From the IMG/VR virus record IMGVR_UViG_3300042525_000798, positions 1-23,378 of that record: a stretch of 23,378 bases of DNA. One strand, given 5' to 3'. The stretch is from a virus. The position numbers and the translations under genes were made by a program. Under the pieces are notes generated by a model, which did not search any database, was not told where the DNA came from, and saw nothing but the letters and a program-made list of their open reading frames with translations. Shown here in pieces: positions 7,393-14,999 of the stretch; position 1 is the first letter of the stretch, and each line of letters starts with the position of its first letter.

Positions 7393-8090
7393 AGATGAGC
7401 GAAATAATGGTACTCACCTGGATAATTCTTTGCCTTTAACAGCTCGCGAATGACCGCTCCTTCGTATTCGGCATTGCGCAACGCTTCAGCAAAACGCTCA
7501 TGCTTTTCCTGGGAGACAATGGGGCCAATATTTTGATCGCTAATGTGAACATGCTTGATGTAGGGAAAGTATTGAACAAGCACATCTTCAGGCCATTGAC
7601 TCTCCAGCCACACGCTATTAGTGTCGATCATTGTTGCAGTGTGGGACAATGAGTATTCCGCAAGGCTTTGCACGATTTCTTCGACTGTGAAGAAATATTC
7701 GCCGCCATAGGGCTTGGCTACTGGCTCAATGCAAACAGTGCAATCGAGAGCAGCAAGGGAATCATTCACCCTTGCAAGCGCGTCCATCAAATAACGCCTG
7801 TCGCCTTTGCGCAGTCCTGGGCTTCCAAGCACCATTTTCTTCCATCCGTACTCGTGCGCCATTGCCACCAAATTGGCCAAGCATGAATCCAGCGCTTGCT
7901 CGTCCCAGAAGGCGTCAATGTCCATGCCATAGAACAATGATTGCGCCGAATATTTTTGCAAGTAGCCGGAAAAGCGACTGTGCCTTTTGAAGGGCACTGC
8001 TTCCAATAGCTCGACGCCATCGGGAAGATGCAGGACAATTTCTGTATGGTCTTCGGCTTCCCAGCCAATTGCACTAACCCCGAGCTTCAT
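7347..8090 (-). CDS. TIM-barrel sugar isomerase/epimerase-like protein
   Basis: A protein of about 247 residues resembling the xylose isomerase-like TIM-barrel (AP endonuclease 2) family. Barrel-strand motifs with likely metal ligands are TVCIEPVA (Glu), ATMIDTNSVW (Asp) and IKHVHISDQN (His, Asp), with GWKKMVLGSPG before them. The start chosen is ATG 8090 because GGAGG lies about 9 nt upstream; an in-frame ATG at 8111 has no such site. It overlaps the preceding SDR gene by 17 bp, implying coupled translation. Its 3' end overlaps the convergent oxidoreductase by 46 bp. It probably isomerises or epimerises a sugar or sugar phosphate used by the neighbouring transferases; a DNA repair role is less likely in this setting. 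Confidence 0.7.
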   Translation of the reverse strand: MKLGVSAIGWEAEDHTEIVLHLPDGVELLEAVPFKRHSRFSGYLQKYSAQSLFYGMDIDAFWDEQALDSCLANLVAMAHEYGWKKMVLGSPGLRKGDRRYLMDALARVNDSLAALDCTVCIEPVAKPYGGEYFFTVEEIVQSLAEYSLSHTATMIDTNSVWLESQWPEDVLVQYFPYIKHVHISDQNIGPIVSQEKHERFAEALRNAEYEGAVIRELLKAKNYPGEYHYFAHLYRPSSISRTFSSIK

Positions 8091-8826
8091 TGATAAATGC
8101 CTCCATTTCATCCATTACTTCCCCCTTGGAAAGCCAATAACCGCTTTTCGTTGCCATGGTGCGATAATCGTAAGAGATGCGCTCACCTGAAGAGATTTCA
8201 GCATTGGGAAAAAACTTATCAATGATTTCTAAGGTTTCAATGGGAGGCGGAAATAAGTTTATCACTTCATTGTCTTTTACTTCTTGAATGTCTTGCCACA
8301 GTCGCTTGAGCGGATACCACTGATAGGCCGAGTTGCCATTGATTTGACCGACATTGTGATCATTTAGCAAATCAAACAAGATATTCTTTTTGATAAGCGG
8401 ATGGAAGACGGCTGGCAGTCGCACAATACAAGTATCAAAGGCAAGCGTGTCTTGGACAAGTGTTTCAAACAAAAGCCTGTTAGAGCCGTAGCTCAATGGT
8501 CCAAAATGCGTCCAACAACTTTCATTGCCTCCGCAATCGTCGGGCTGATAAATGTCAATGGTGGAAATAAGAATTACTTTCGTTGCCCATACCTCTGTTA
8601 GAACATCGACAATAGAGAGAATATTGTTGAAGTCTTTTGCTGGATCTTTATTGACCAACCATTTTGTTGCAGGCAGGCAAGCAAGGTACAGTTCGTCCAC
8701 TTGCCCTGGCATATTGGCAATCTCCGGCAACTCATGAATGTTGCTGGAATTAAAGGTGGCGTCGAAGTTGGCGGATTGCTGCAGAACACTACCAATCAGA
8801 CCAGTGTCTCCTACGAGAACTTTCAT
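8074..8826 (-). CDS. NAD-dependent epimerase/dehydratase (SDR)
   Basis: A protein of about 250 residues of the extended SDR type. The N terminus MKVLVGDTGLIGSVLQQ carries the GxxGxxG nucleotide motif. ILISTIDIYQP corresponds to the strand with the catalytic Ser/Thr, and LSYGSNRLLFETLV to the Y-x-x-x-K helix, with the usual Lys replaced by Arg. CIVRLPAVFHP follows, as in nucleotide-sugar epimerases. The frame is open to 8901, but ATG 8826 begins exactly at the first strand and is preferred. It sits between the gpF-like gene and the isomerase. It probably makes or modifies a nucleotide sugar; the K to R change could lower or alter activity. Confidence 0.75.
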   Translation of the reverse strand: MKVLVGDTGLIGSVLQQSANFDATFNSSNIHELPEIANMPGQVDELYLACLPATKWLVNKDPAKDFNNILSIVDVLTEVWATKVILISTIDIYQPDDCGGNESCWTHFGPLSYGSNRLLFETLVQDTLAFDTCIVRLPAVFHPLIKKNILFDLLNDHNVGQINGNSAYQWYPLKRLWQDIQEVKDNEVINLFPPPIETLEIIDKFFPNAEISSGERISYDYRTMATKSGYWLSKGEVMDEMEAFINEARG

Positions 8827-8846
8827 GGGCTTGAAACTTTGCCCTA

Positions 8847-9524
8847 CTATACTGGCACTGCTTGCGGCTGCTGCCTGAAGTAGCGCACAGAGCAGCGGCA
8901 CCTAGCGCCGCATTCACAACGCTGTCCCGGCAGTGGCACGCTTCCAATGGAAACAACGCCACGAGCGGCATAACGCAGACAATCTTCGCAGTGCTTGGCT
9001 TGTTCGTCCAAGATGCGCCGCATTAAGGAATAGCCTTGTTCTTGCTGTCTGATTTCGGCTCCCAGCCAGTAACTGCCACGAACGCTTTGAGCGTATAAGC
9101 CAATGCGAGCCAAAGCCATGGGAGCAGAAACGCGATCGCCAAGCAAATCGGAGGCAAAATTCGCAAGAAAATCATATTCCAAGCGAAGCCTTTGACCCAC
9201 GCGACCATATTCTGCACTGCCCATACCAGCTTTGCCTCCATGGCCAATAATTGCTGCTTGAATGTGGGCGGCTTTAATAGCTTCTCGCACACTTCCTTGC
9301 CACTGGTCAAGAGTGATTGATCCATTGCTGAGCATGCGCGTGAAGCGCTTAAGCGAAGCTTCCAGCTTATCAATGCGCCCGTCGACAAGCTTTTGCACAG
9401 AAGCTTGACTTAGGAATTTGCCACGTTCGTCCCGATAGCGTCCAGTGTTACGGTCGTAAGACCATGCAGCGTCCATCCTGCTAGACAACACTGCTTCTGC
9501 AAATGCGCTGAGGTCATTCAGCAT
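8847..9524 (-). CDS. Phage head morphogenesis protein (Mu gpF-like)
   Basis: A protein of about 225 residues. The C terminus holds the Cys-rich signature of gpF-like head morphogenesis proteins: DEQAKHCEDCLRYAARG, then SVPLPGQRCECGARCRC. These Cys pairs (C-x-x-C, C-x-C, C-x-C) probably bind metal. The N-terminal part includes RNTGRYRDERGKFLS and a helical section (VDGRIDKLEASLKRFTRML). The ATG at 9524 overlaps the portal stop by 11 bp, so it is preferred over an in-frame start 54 bp upstream. It follows the portal gene, the usual order, and acts in early head assembly. The carbohydrate island begins 20 bp after its stop. Confidence 0.8.
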   Translation of the reverse strand: MLNDLSAFAEAVLSSRMDAAWSYDRNTGRYRDERGKFLSQASVQKLVDGRIDKLEASLKRFTRMLSNGSITLDQWQGSVREAIKAAHIQAAIIGHGGKAGMGSAEYGRVGQRLRLEYDFLANFASDLLGDRVSAPMALARIGLYAQSVRGSYWLGAEIRQQEQGYSLMRRILDEQAKHCEDCLRYAARGVVSIGSVPLPGQRCECGARCRCSVRYFRQQPQAVPV

Positions 9525-11589
9525 TGTCGGCTTCCAGGATTTCCTTGAACTTGACAGGAGCTTCCTCCTTCCATTCACTCAAAGCCTTGTCAATGTCAGC
9601 CTCCGTAATGAAAGCTTCCTCATCAATGTTGCCGAGGATCATGCCTTCTACTTTCATGGGCTCAATGGCATCGACTTTGCTGCTGACCATCTTCGCCGGC
9701 CCTTTGCGCTCTGGATCGGGATCAGCTTTGCGCTTGCGAGCAACAATGGTTTGGCGCTCTTCCTTGCTCATGGCTTGAGCCTTCGCCTCAGGGAGGCACT
9801 TGGGCTTTCCTTCTTTCTCTTCACGAGCACCGCATGGTCCCATGATTTCGCCATTGGCCCCAATTCTCACCCATTTCTCCTTGAACCACTTATCAAGATC
9901 ATCGGCATAAATTTCTTGACCATCGCTCTTGAAAGCGCCGCTCATTGAACCGTGCTTTTCTTTGTACATGCGCTTGTACTGCTGCACCACATAGCCACTG
10001 GCATAAGCTGATGGCCACACTTTGAATTTGCTTTTAGCCGCTGCCACGGCTCGACTGTGCAGATCTTTGTCGGTAAAGGTGACATCTCCGCGTCGATGCT
10101 CAAGATCACGAGGCAAGTACAAGCCGGCAGCATCTTCCACTTCTCGACTTCCGTCCATGGGAAGAGTGCCATTGGCCTCGTCAAGGGGGTCGCGACCACC
10201 TGGGGGCACCTTCATCTCACCCCTTTCTTGAGTGGAACCACCCCCAAGTTGAGTGGGAAGTTCCCGCACAACGGACGGATCGAGAGTGAGTTCCATTGAC
10301 CAGTCAGTGCCACCGTAACGGGCGTCAGCTACTTCCTTGGGACTCAGCACTCCCAGTTGGATGTAACGCCCGTCAACGGCTGCTACACGGGCTCTCACGT
10401 CTGCCTTTTCGCGTTCATTCAGCTCGAACAAATCGTTGAACTTGACACGCCATGACTCAGGCATGCGTCCATTTGTGGGACCAGTGCGGCTGAGCATGAT
10501 TAGCTCCATCAGCTTCTTAAGAGGGCGATGGAAAGTGGATTGCTGGTAGTCTGCAAGCGTCTTGGCAAAATCGCGCTCTTCGCTTCTGCCAGTGGAGCCA
10601 AGGCCGCTTGGGCTTTCCCCAAACAACACTGTGTGAGGAATCTTGGAAGCTCCAATGATGTCCACGCGCATCTTTTCAAGGATTTCTCCCACGCCTCCAA
10701 AGTTTCTGCTGATAAAAGCAAGCTCTTCTTTCTCTGCATCAATGGCGTAGCCGCGATAAACGCTCTTACTCATATCATTTAGTACCAGACGATCACGCAC
10801 ATCTTTTTCTTTTCCAGCGGCCAGCATTTGCGCCAAGCCCTTAATCTTGTGAACAAAAATATCAAACTCGCACAACAACGTGGCCGAAGCATTTAGGCCA
10901 GTCCAGTAGTGCTTAAAGCTTTCGTAGACAGTTTGCAAACTACTCATCCCCCATCCATAGTTCCTTTGCCTAATGCGATAGGGAAGCCAGTCACCGTCAA
11001 AACGCAAAATCCTATCTTTATGGATGTAGGTGAGTTGTGGCTGGCGAATGAGGTCGCCTGAAATGATTTGATAATATGTTGCCTTGGAGTAGTCGTATAG
11101 ATTTTCTTCGTTAATCACTGGTGCAATTTGCCAACGGTCAAGCACTTCCATGCCTTCAACGGCATAAATGCGGCTCTTGTCTACTGGCTGATCCGCTGGA
11201 CGCCCATCGTCGATGTAGAGCAGGATGACGGACCCTCCATAGAGCCGAGCATTCTTGGAAGCCAGCATGAAATTCTCGAGGATGTGCAGATCCTCGATAG
11301 TTTGTTCAATGCCCACCACCTCCTCGGCAGCGGCACCCTCGCCGCCAAACAGCACCTTGAAGCCTTTGCGGGTGGCCTGCTCGGCATAAATGTCTACGAT
11401 GCGGCGTGGAAGCCATTCGCCGTACAGCGCCTCTAGCTCTTCTTGAGCCAGGAAGACGATGGGCTGGGCAGTGGTCTGCAGGCTTTTGTCACGGCCTTTG
11501 ATGCCCATGCCCGTGAGCGCATTGGCAAGGCCGTCCGCTCGCAGACCAGCTTCATTCGCATGGCCAAGATCCACTGCTTCTTCCGACAT
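9514..11589 (-). CDS. DUF1073-type portal protein with C-terminal extension
   Basis: A 691-residue protein. The first 440 or so residues match phage portal proteins of the DUF1073 group: PRRIVDIYAEQATRKGFKVL, LASKNARLYGGSVILLYIDD, QRNYGWGMSSLQTVYESFKH, IPHTVLFGESPSGLGSTGRS and RTGPTNGRMP. The portal ring forms the DNA entry vertex. Residues about 505-625 form an added module: AAKSKFKVWPSAYASGYV (a DUF5872-like motif), then KWVRIGANGEIMGPCGA, GKPKCLPEAKAQAMSKEERQ and VARKRKADPDPER, patterns known from separate small phage proteins. An acidic tail ends the chain. The ATG at 11589 is divergent from the plus-strand nuclease and terminase genes. The portal call is strong; the job of the extension is unknown. 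Confidence 0.85.
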   Translation of the reverse strand: MSEEAVDLGHANEAGLRADGLANALTGMGIKGRDKSLQTTAQPIVFLAQEELEALYGEWLPRRIVDIYAEQATRKGFKVLFGGEGAAAEEVVGIEQTIEDLHILENFMLASKNARLYGGSVILLYIDDGRPADQPVDKSRIYAVEGMEVLDRWQIAPVINEENLYDYSKATYYQIISGDLIRQPQLTYIHKDRILRFDGDWLPYRIRQRNYGWGMSSLQTVYESFKHYWTGLNASATLLCEFDIFVHKIKGLAQMLAAGKEKDVRDRLVLNDMSKSVYRGYAIDAEKEELAFISRNFGGVGEILEKMRVDIIGASKIPHTVLFGESPSGLGSTGRSEERDFAKTLADYQQSTFHRPLKKLMELIMLSRTGPTNGRMPESWRVKFNDLFELNEREKADVRARVAAVDGRYIQLGVLSPKEVADARYGGTDWSMELTLDPSVVRELPTQLGGGSTQERGEMKVPPGGRDPLDEANGTLPMDGSREVEDAAGLYLPRDLEHRRGDVTFTDKDLHSRAVAAAKSKFKVWPSAYASGYVVQQYKRMYKEKHGSMSGAFKSDGQEIYADDLDKWFKEKWVRIGANGEIMGPCGAREEKEGKPKCLPEAKAQAMSKEERQTIVARKRKADPDPERKGPAKMVSSKVDAIEPMKVEGMILGNIDEEAFITEADIDKALSEWKEEAPVKFKEILEADNAE

Positions 11590-11605
11590 TGTTCACATTA
11601 TGGGC

Positions 11606-11633
11606 TTGCTTCCATTCTAAAGATGTGTATGAT
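11606..11633 (+). promoter_or_regulatory. Predicted promoter for the nuclease/terminase genes
   Basis: TTGCTT, a 16-nt spacer and TATGAT lie in the 65-bp gap between the divergent portal and nuclease-like genes, ending about 20 nt before ATG 11655. The match to a sigma70-type promoter is moderate. Confidence 0.3.
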
Positions 11634-11654
11634 GGCCATGACGTGCGTCTTACT

Positions 11655-12164
11655 ATGCCCACTCCCATTGAATTTGTCTTTTCCGAAGAGGAACGAAAGC
11701 AGGCAATGGAGGAAGGAAAGCGGAGGCAGTCCGTGAATGAAGCAAAAGGGCTTCGTGGTCGCAATCGTGGCGCCGCTCGTGGCGATAAAGCCTTGGAAAT
11801 CCACTTGCTTGGTGCAGCGGGGGAAATGGCCGTGGGTTCCTACTTAGGGCTCAAGCATTTGCTCTATAAAGAAAGCGAAGCCAAGCGGGGCTCAGATGAC
11901 CTGCCCGGCATGGACGTCAAAACCCGGTCGAAACATTCTTACGACCTTATCGTGCAACGCAATGAAGATCCGCATAAGAAATTTGTCTTGGTGACCATCG
12001 AAAACCATCGCACTCTCATCCACGGATGGTGCTGGGGAAAGGAAGCGATGGACGAACAGTATTGGGCAGATCCGGCTCGTAACAGACCAGCGTATTTCTT
12101 TCCAAAGGAATTGTTGCATAACATGGAAGAACTGGCCGTGGCTAAATATCGTGCTGAAGTGTAG
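11655..12164 (+). CDS. PD-(D/E)XK nuclease-like phage protein
   Basis: A protein of about 169 residues. The central part reads LLGAAGEMAVGSYLGL, then GSDDLPGMDVKTRSKHSYDL, with the E...D...DxK spacing expected of PD-(D/E)XK nucleases. The C-terminal half (IHGWCWGKEAMDEQYW, NRPAYFFPKELLHNM) matches a conserved phage protein pattern I recognise without an established function. The N terminus is basic and helical. ATG 11655 is used; a TTG at 11589 in the same frame would overlap the portal start. The stop lies 14 bp inside the terminase frame. Its position before the terminase suggests a role in packaging or DNA processing, but that is inference from neighbourhood. Confidence 0.6.
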   Translation: MPTPIEFVFSEEERKQAMEEGKRRQSVNEAKGLRGRNRGAARGDKALEIHLLGAAGEMAVGSYLGLKHLLYKESEAKRGSDDLPGMDVKTRSKHSYDLIVQRNEDPHKKFVLVTIENHRTLIHGWCWGKEAMDEQYWADPARNRPAYFFPKELLHNMEELAVAKYRAEV

Positions 12165-13524
12165 TGAGTTTGCAGAGCTAGTCCTCAAGACGCCCCTGTG
12201 GCCAAGGCAGCAAAGAATTCTCAACAATCTGTTTGAAGAGAATGTCAACCATGCCATTTGGTCAATGGGAAGAAGGAGTGGCAAGACCTTCATGGCCTCA
12301 GTGGCTGCTGCCTACATGGCCTTTTGTCAAGATGAGCACTTCCGCCGGAGGGTTCGCAAAGGAGAGAAGTGGTATGTGGTGACGGTTGCTAACGATTTGG
12401 GCCAATCCAAGATTGCTCTTGACAACATTCGTCAGCTCATTATCAACAGCCCGCTAGAGCAAGAAATCACAAGGGAAACATCCTTGGAGATTGAACTGAG
12501 CAATGGCTGTGTATTCCAAGCTATTCCCGCCTCAGCTCGAGCATCTCGAGGGAAAGCTGTCGTGGCTGTGGTCATGGACGAACTTGCTTTCAGTATTGAC
12601 GGCGATGCAAACCGTGGCGCAGAAGCCATGTACACAGCACTGTCCCCCTCTATTGCTCAGTTCGGCAAGCACGGCAAGATTATTGAACTGTCGTCTCCAT
12701 GGCTAACCAGTGGCTTGTTCTACGAGCATTTCAAGCAAGCAGAAAGTGGTGAATACCCTGGCATGCAAGCATTGCAGATTCCCACATGGGACATCAACCC
12801 TAATCTGCCTTTTGATTGCCCCTTCCTGCAAAACGCTCTCAAGAAAGACGAAGAAAGCTTTTGGGTGGAATATGGCGCCCAGTTCAGGCGTAGCAACTCT
12901 GTGCTGCTGGCTCCTGAAGTGGTAGATGTGGCGGTGAACAAAGACAGATCAGTGCTGCCCCCTAAGCGTGAACTCGCTGGCACCTATTTCCTTTCTCTTG
13001 ACCCTGCTCGTGGTGGCGTAGGCCGAGACGAATACATTGCTTGCATTATTCACTACGAAGGCGAACGCCTTGTCGTGGACAAGCTCCATACTTTCGACGC
13101 TGATTTTGAGATTGGTGGCAAAAAGGAAGTGAGCATTGCAAAAGTGGAAGAATGGATTAAGGAGCACCATCGCCTTTATGAATTCCAGAGCATCACGCTT
13201 GACCAGTTCAATAGCTCTGCCATCATTCAAGACCTCTCCAAAGATTTTCCCATTACTGAACTTTCATGGTCAGTCAGCACCAAGATGAAAGCCTTCAGCA
13301 AGCTGCGCGAACTGTTCAATGCTGGACTAATTGAACTGTATCCGCACAAAAAGCTCATCTGGCAGCTTAAAAATTTGAGCGTGTTGTATCGAGCAAGCGG
13401 CCAATGGGCAGTAACTGGCGGCAAAGACTCAGGCGTGGATGACTATTGCTTTGCTCTTGCGGCAGCAGTATTAGATGCGTCAAAAGATGACAACATTGAT
13501 TGGATAAGGAGCCTTACTAGATAG
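12151..13524 (+). CDS. terL: Terminase large subunit
   Basis: A 457-residue protein with the two expected domains. ATPase: Walker A SMGRRSGKT (residues 38-46), Walker B VVAVVMDE with D143 and E144, and a coupling segment IIELSSPW. Nuclease: RNase H-like acidic residues in YFLSLDPARGG (D284), ITLDQFNSS (D351) and GVDDYCFALAAAV (D430, D431). It pumps DNA into the prohead and cuts it. The start is a GTG at 12151 that overlaps the previous gene by 14 bp; no strong ribosome site is seen, so translation may be coupled. No small terminase subunit is recognisable beside it. It is on the opposite strand to the portal, which is uncommon. Confidence 0.93.
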   Translation: MLKCSEFAELVLKTPLWPRQQRILNNLFEENVNHAIWSMGRRSGKTFMASVAAAYMAFCQDEHFRRRVRKGEKWYVVTVANDLGQSKIALDNIRQLIINSPLEQEITRETSLEIELSNGCVFQAIPASARASRGKAVVAVVMDELAFSIDGDANRGAEAMYTALSPSIAQFGKHGKIIELSSPWLTSGLFYEHFKQAESGEYPGMQALQIPTWDINPNLPFDCPFLQNALKKDEESFWVEYGAQFRRSNSVLLAPEVVDVAVNKDRSVLPPKRELAGTYFLSLDPARGGVGRDEYIACIIHYEGERLVVDKLHTFDADFEIGGKKEVSIAKVEEWIKEHHRLYEFQSITLDQFNSSAIIQDLSKDFPITELSWSVSTKMKAFSKLRELFNAGLIELYPHKKLIWQLKNLSVLYRASGQWAVTGGKDSGVDDYCFALAAAVLDASKDDNIDWIRSLTR

Positions 13525-13539
13525 CGCTTAGAATTTTCA

Positions 13540-13576
13540 CCAATCAGACTTTTCAGCATTTTTGTAAAATGATTGG
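13540..13576 (+). repeat. Inverted repeat spanning the start of a small gene
   Basis: CCAATCA at 13540-13546 and TGATTGG at 13570-13576 form a perfect 7-bp inverted repeat around a T-rich 23-nt loop, just after the terminase stop. The second arm covers most of the ATG of the next small gene, so a folded mRNA could hide that start. It could also be an operator. No clear terminator is seen here. Confidence 0.35.
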
Positions 13577-13745
13577 CGTTGAACTTACGGACAAAGAACT
13601 AACCTTTATTCTTGCTCTTCTTGAGGCGGACAGGCAAACAGCGCTGCAGCTCTTGGCGGCTGAACATGCCTACAAGCCCACGTTGTTGCCGAAACTGCGC
13701 AATGCAGAAAAAGTGGTAAAAACAATGCAGAATTTGCAGGGATAG
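13569..13745 (+). CDS. Small hypothetical protein (58 aa)
   Basis: A 58-residue frame beginning MIGVELTDKELTFILALLEA and ending KTMQNLQG, 44 bp after the terminase stop and on the same strand. The composition is that of a mostly helical soluble protein, and codon use resembles the terminase gene. No motif is recognised. An inverted repeat overlaps its start codon. Its size and place would also suit a small accessory packaging protein, but nothing in the sequence shows that. Confidence 0.5.
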   Translation: MIGVELTDKELTFILALLEADRQTALQLLAAEHAYKPTLLPKLRNAEKVVKTMQNLQG

Positions 13746-13770
13746 ACTAAAGAAACCATGCCTGCCTTCC

Positions 13771-13944
13771 ATGGCCCTTCACCCTGCTGCCGAAGAAGCC
13801 TGGGAGCTTGCTGTGGAAGCCGCCAGGGCCGTTGAAGCCAGCGGAAGGCTATATGGCCCCAATAGCGAGGAAGTGCGCCTTGCAAGGGCAGCATTCCATC
13901 AATGGCGAGCCGAATACATCGAACTCACCGAAGCTCAAGGCTAA
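13771..13944 (+). CDS. Small hypothetical helical protein (57 aa)
   Basis: A 57-residue frame starting MALHPAAEEAWELAVEAARA, with LYGPNSEEVRLARAAFHQW in the middle and ending ELTEAQG. Its alanine-rich heptad pattern suggests two amphipathic helices. The stop overlaps the next start (TAATG), a coupled arrangement that supports both frames being real. An ATG at 13758 is in another frame and runs quickly to a stop. Function unknown. Confidence 0.5.
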   Translation: MALHPAAEEAWELAVEAARAVEASGRLYGPNSEEVRLARAAFHQWRAEYIELTEAQG

Positions 13945-14072
13945 TGGTGCGCCTATTTTTTTCTCGTAATGGACAGCGGGAAATATGGGAAGTGCCATTC
14001 CACGAGGCCCGTCATGTCAATAAGCGATTGTTCCTAGAGGGAGCCGCCGTGTATTGGACGGAAGTCTGCTAA
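13944..14072 (+). CDS. Very small hypothetical protein (42 aa)
   Basis: A 42-residue frame starting MVRLFFSRNGQREIWEVPFH and ending GAAVYWTEVC, coupled to the previous gene by TAATG. It resembles other tiny proteins in this window that pair a Trp-containing strand with a short helix. No function is recognised. It is the last gene of the plus-strand terminase run and is followed by a hairpin-rich gap. Confidence 0.45.
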   Translation: MVRLFFSRNGQREIWEVPFHEARHVNKRLFLEGAAVYWTEVC

Positions 14073-14263
14073 GCTTTTCAAGCTTCCTGCAGGAGCCCAC
14101 TAGGCGCCTAGTGGTATTCATACCAGGGGAGGGCTCAGTCTCTCCCCGCTCCAACATCCTCGTCACTGTTGGCTTTGGGGATTCCGTGAGTGAGTTGAAG
14201 CACTCACAACAAGGCAGAGCGTGGGCCGCACCCATTGATTCCCTAATGCGGGAAAACTCTGCC
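14073..14263 (+). ncRNA. Hairpin-rich gap, possible structured RNA or 3' UTR
   Basis: No gene is seen in these 191 bp, but almost all of it can pair. From left to right: a perfect 18-bp palindrome at 14097-14114, GGGGAG with CTCCCC (14126-14131, 14142-14147), GTGAGTG with CACTCAC (14186-14192, 14201-14207), and a three-way junction with outer stem GGCAGAG/CTCTGCC (14213-14219, 14257-14263) enclosing TGGG/CCCA and TTCCC/GGGAA hairpins. On the plus strand a pyrimidine tract follows, so the last unit may end the terminase transcript. The strand is uncertain. Confidence 0.4.
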
Positions 14264-14464
14264 TCACCCTTCTTCTTTTTTCTTCACCCAGTTTTTTAGG
14301 TCTCTCACATAGCTTCGCAAGCTTTCCGCTTTTTCCAAGTGCCAAGGATCGTGATCCTCGAAATAGCGGGAATTGTGCCAATCAATGGCTTGAAGGAGAC
14401 GATGGATGATGGGATTGAGAGGCTCACGCAACGGCGTGTTAAAAGTTCGCCGCTCCTCGGACAT
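14264..14464 (-). CDS. Small hypothetical protein (66 aa)
   Basis: A 66-residue frame reading NPIIHRLLQAIDWHNSRYFE, then DPWHLEKAESLRSYVRDLKN and a lysine-rich end WVKKKEEG. It looks like a helical soluble protein. The ATG at 14464 lies 26 bp inside the end of the phosphoesterase gene, so the two are probably co-translated. The stop falls directly against the outer stem of the three-way junction. No known family is recognised. Confidence 0.55.
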   Translation of the reverse strand: MSEERRTFNTPLREPLNPIIHRLLQAIDWHNSRYFEDHDPWHLEKAESLRSYVRDLKNWVKKKEEG

Positions 14465-14999
14465 TGGTGCGGAAGTGATCGACGATCAAATCCAATGCTA
14501 CAGGAGTGAAATCGTTCCTCTCAACGCAGGCATTGAAAAATCGTTGATCAACTTGCCCATCTTTTATCACTAGATGGCAGTGAAGGTGTCCGTGAACATT
14601 ACCTAGATAGTGCCCACGAAGATTGTCGGGATGCACTGGAATGTGCGTGAAAATAAGACCACCTGGCAATGCCTTACCTGCATGGTGAAACATGGCCCCG
14701 CGAATGTCTTCAAAATACTCGGCGTAGTCTTTGAGCTTGAACGTGTCGTGATTGCCGCGAATGAGAATCTTTCTCCCATTGCATCTGGCTAAGTTTTTTA
14801 GCCCACTACGCGGAATCGCTACGTCGCCAAGATGGTAAACAGTGTCTTTATCCTTGACCACTGCATTCCACCGCTCCACCATTGTCTCATCCATCTCTTC
14901 GCACGAAGAAAAAGGACGCAATGGGGAACCATTGGGCTGCGCAAAAGACAAGCTTTTGGCGTGTCCCCAGTGGCTGTCTCCAATGACGAAGGCGCTCAT
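14439..14999 (-). CDS. Calcineurin-like metallophosphoesterase
   Basis: A 186-residue protein with the full set of metallophosphoesterase motifs: D-x-H in FVIGDSHWGH (residues 5-14), GD in VYHLGDVAIP, GNHD in ILIRGNHDTF, and H residues in IFTHIPVHP and NVHGHLHCH. These bind two metal ions and hydrolyse phosphate esters. The length and motif spacing match small phosphoesterases common in phages, whose substrates are mostly unknown. The stop overlaps the next small gene and its ATG shares one base with the preceding stop, so three genes form a tight run. Confidence 0.88.
   Translation of the reverse strand: MSAFVIGDSHWGHAKSLSFAQPNGSPLRPFSSCEEMDETMVERWNAVVKDKDTVYHLGDVAIPRSGLKNLARCNGRKILIRGNHDTFKLKDYAEYFEDIRGAMFHHAGKALPGGLIFTHIPVHPDNLRGHYLGNVHGHLHCHLVIKDGQVDQRFFNACVERNDFTPVALDLIVDHFRTNVRGAANF

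Noticed and set aside
9132-9139. HIP1 octamer (GCGATCGC) as proof of a cyanobacterial chromosome
   Set aside because: A single copy was noticed in 23 kb, far below the density seen in cyanobacteria that use HIP1.
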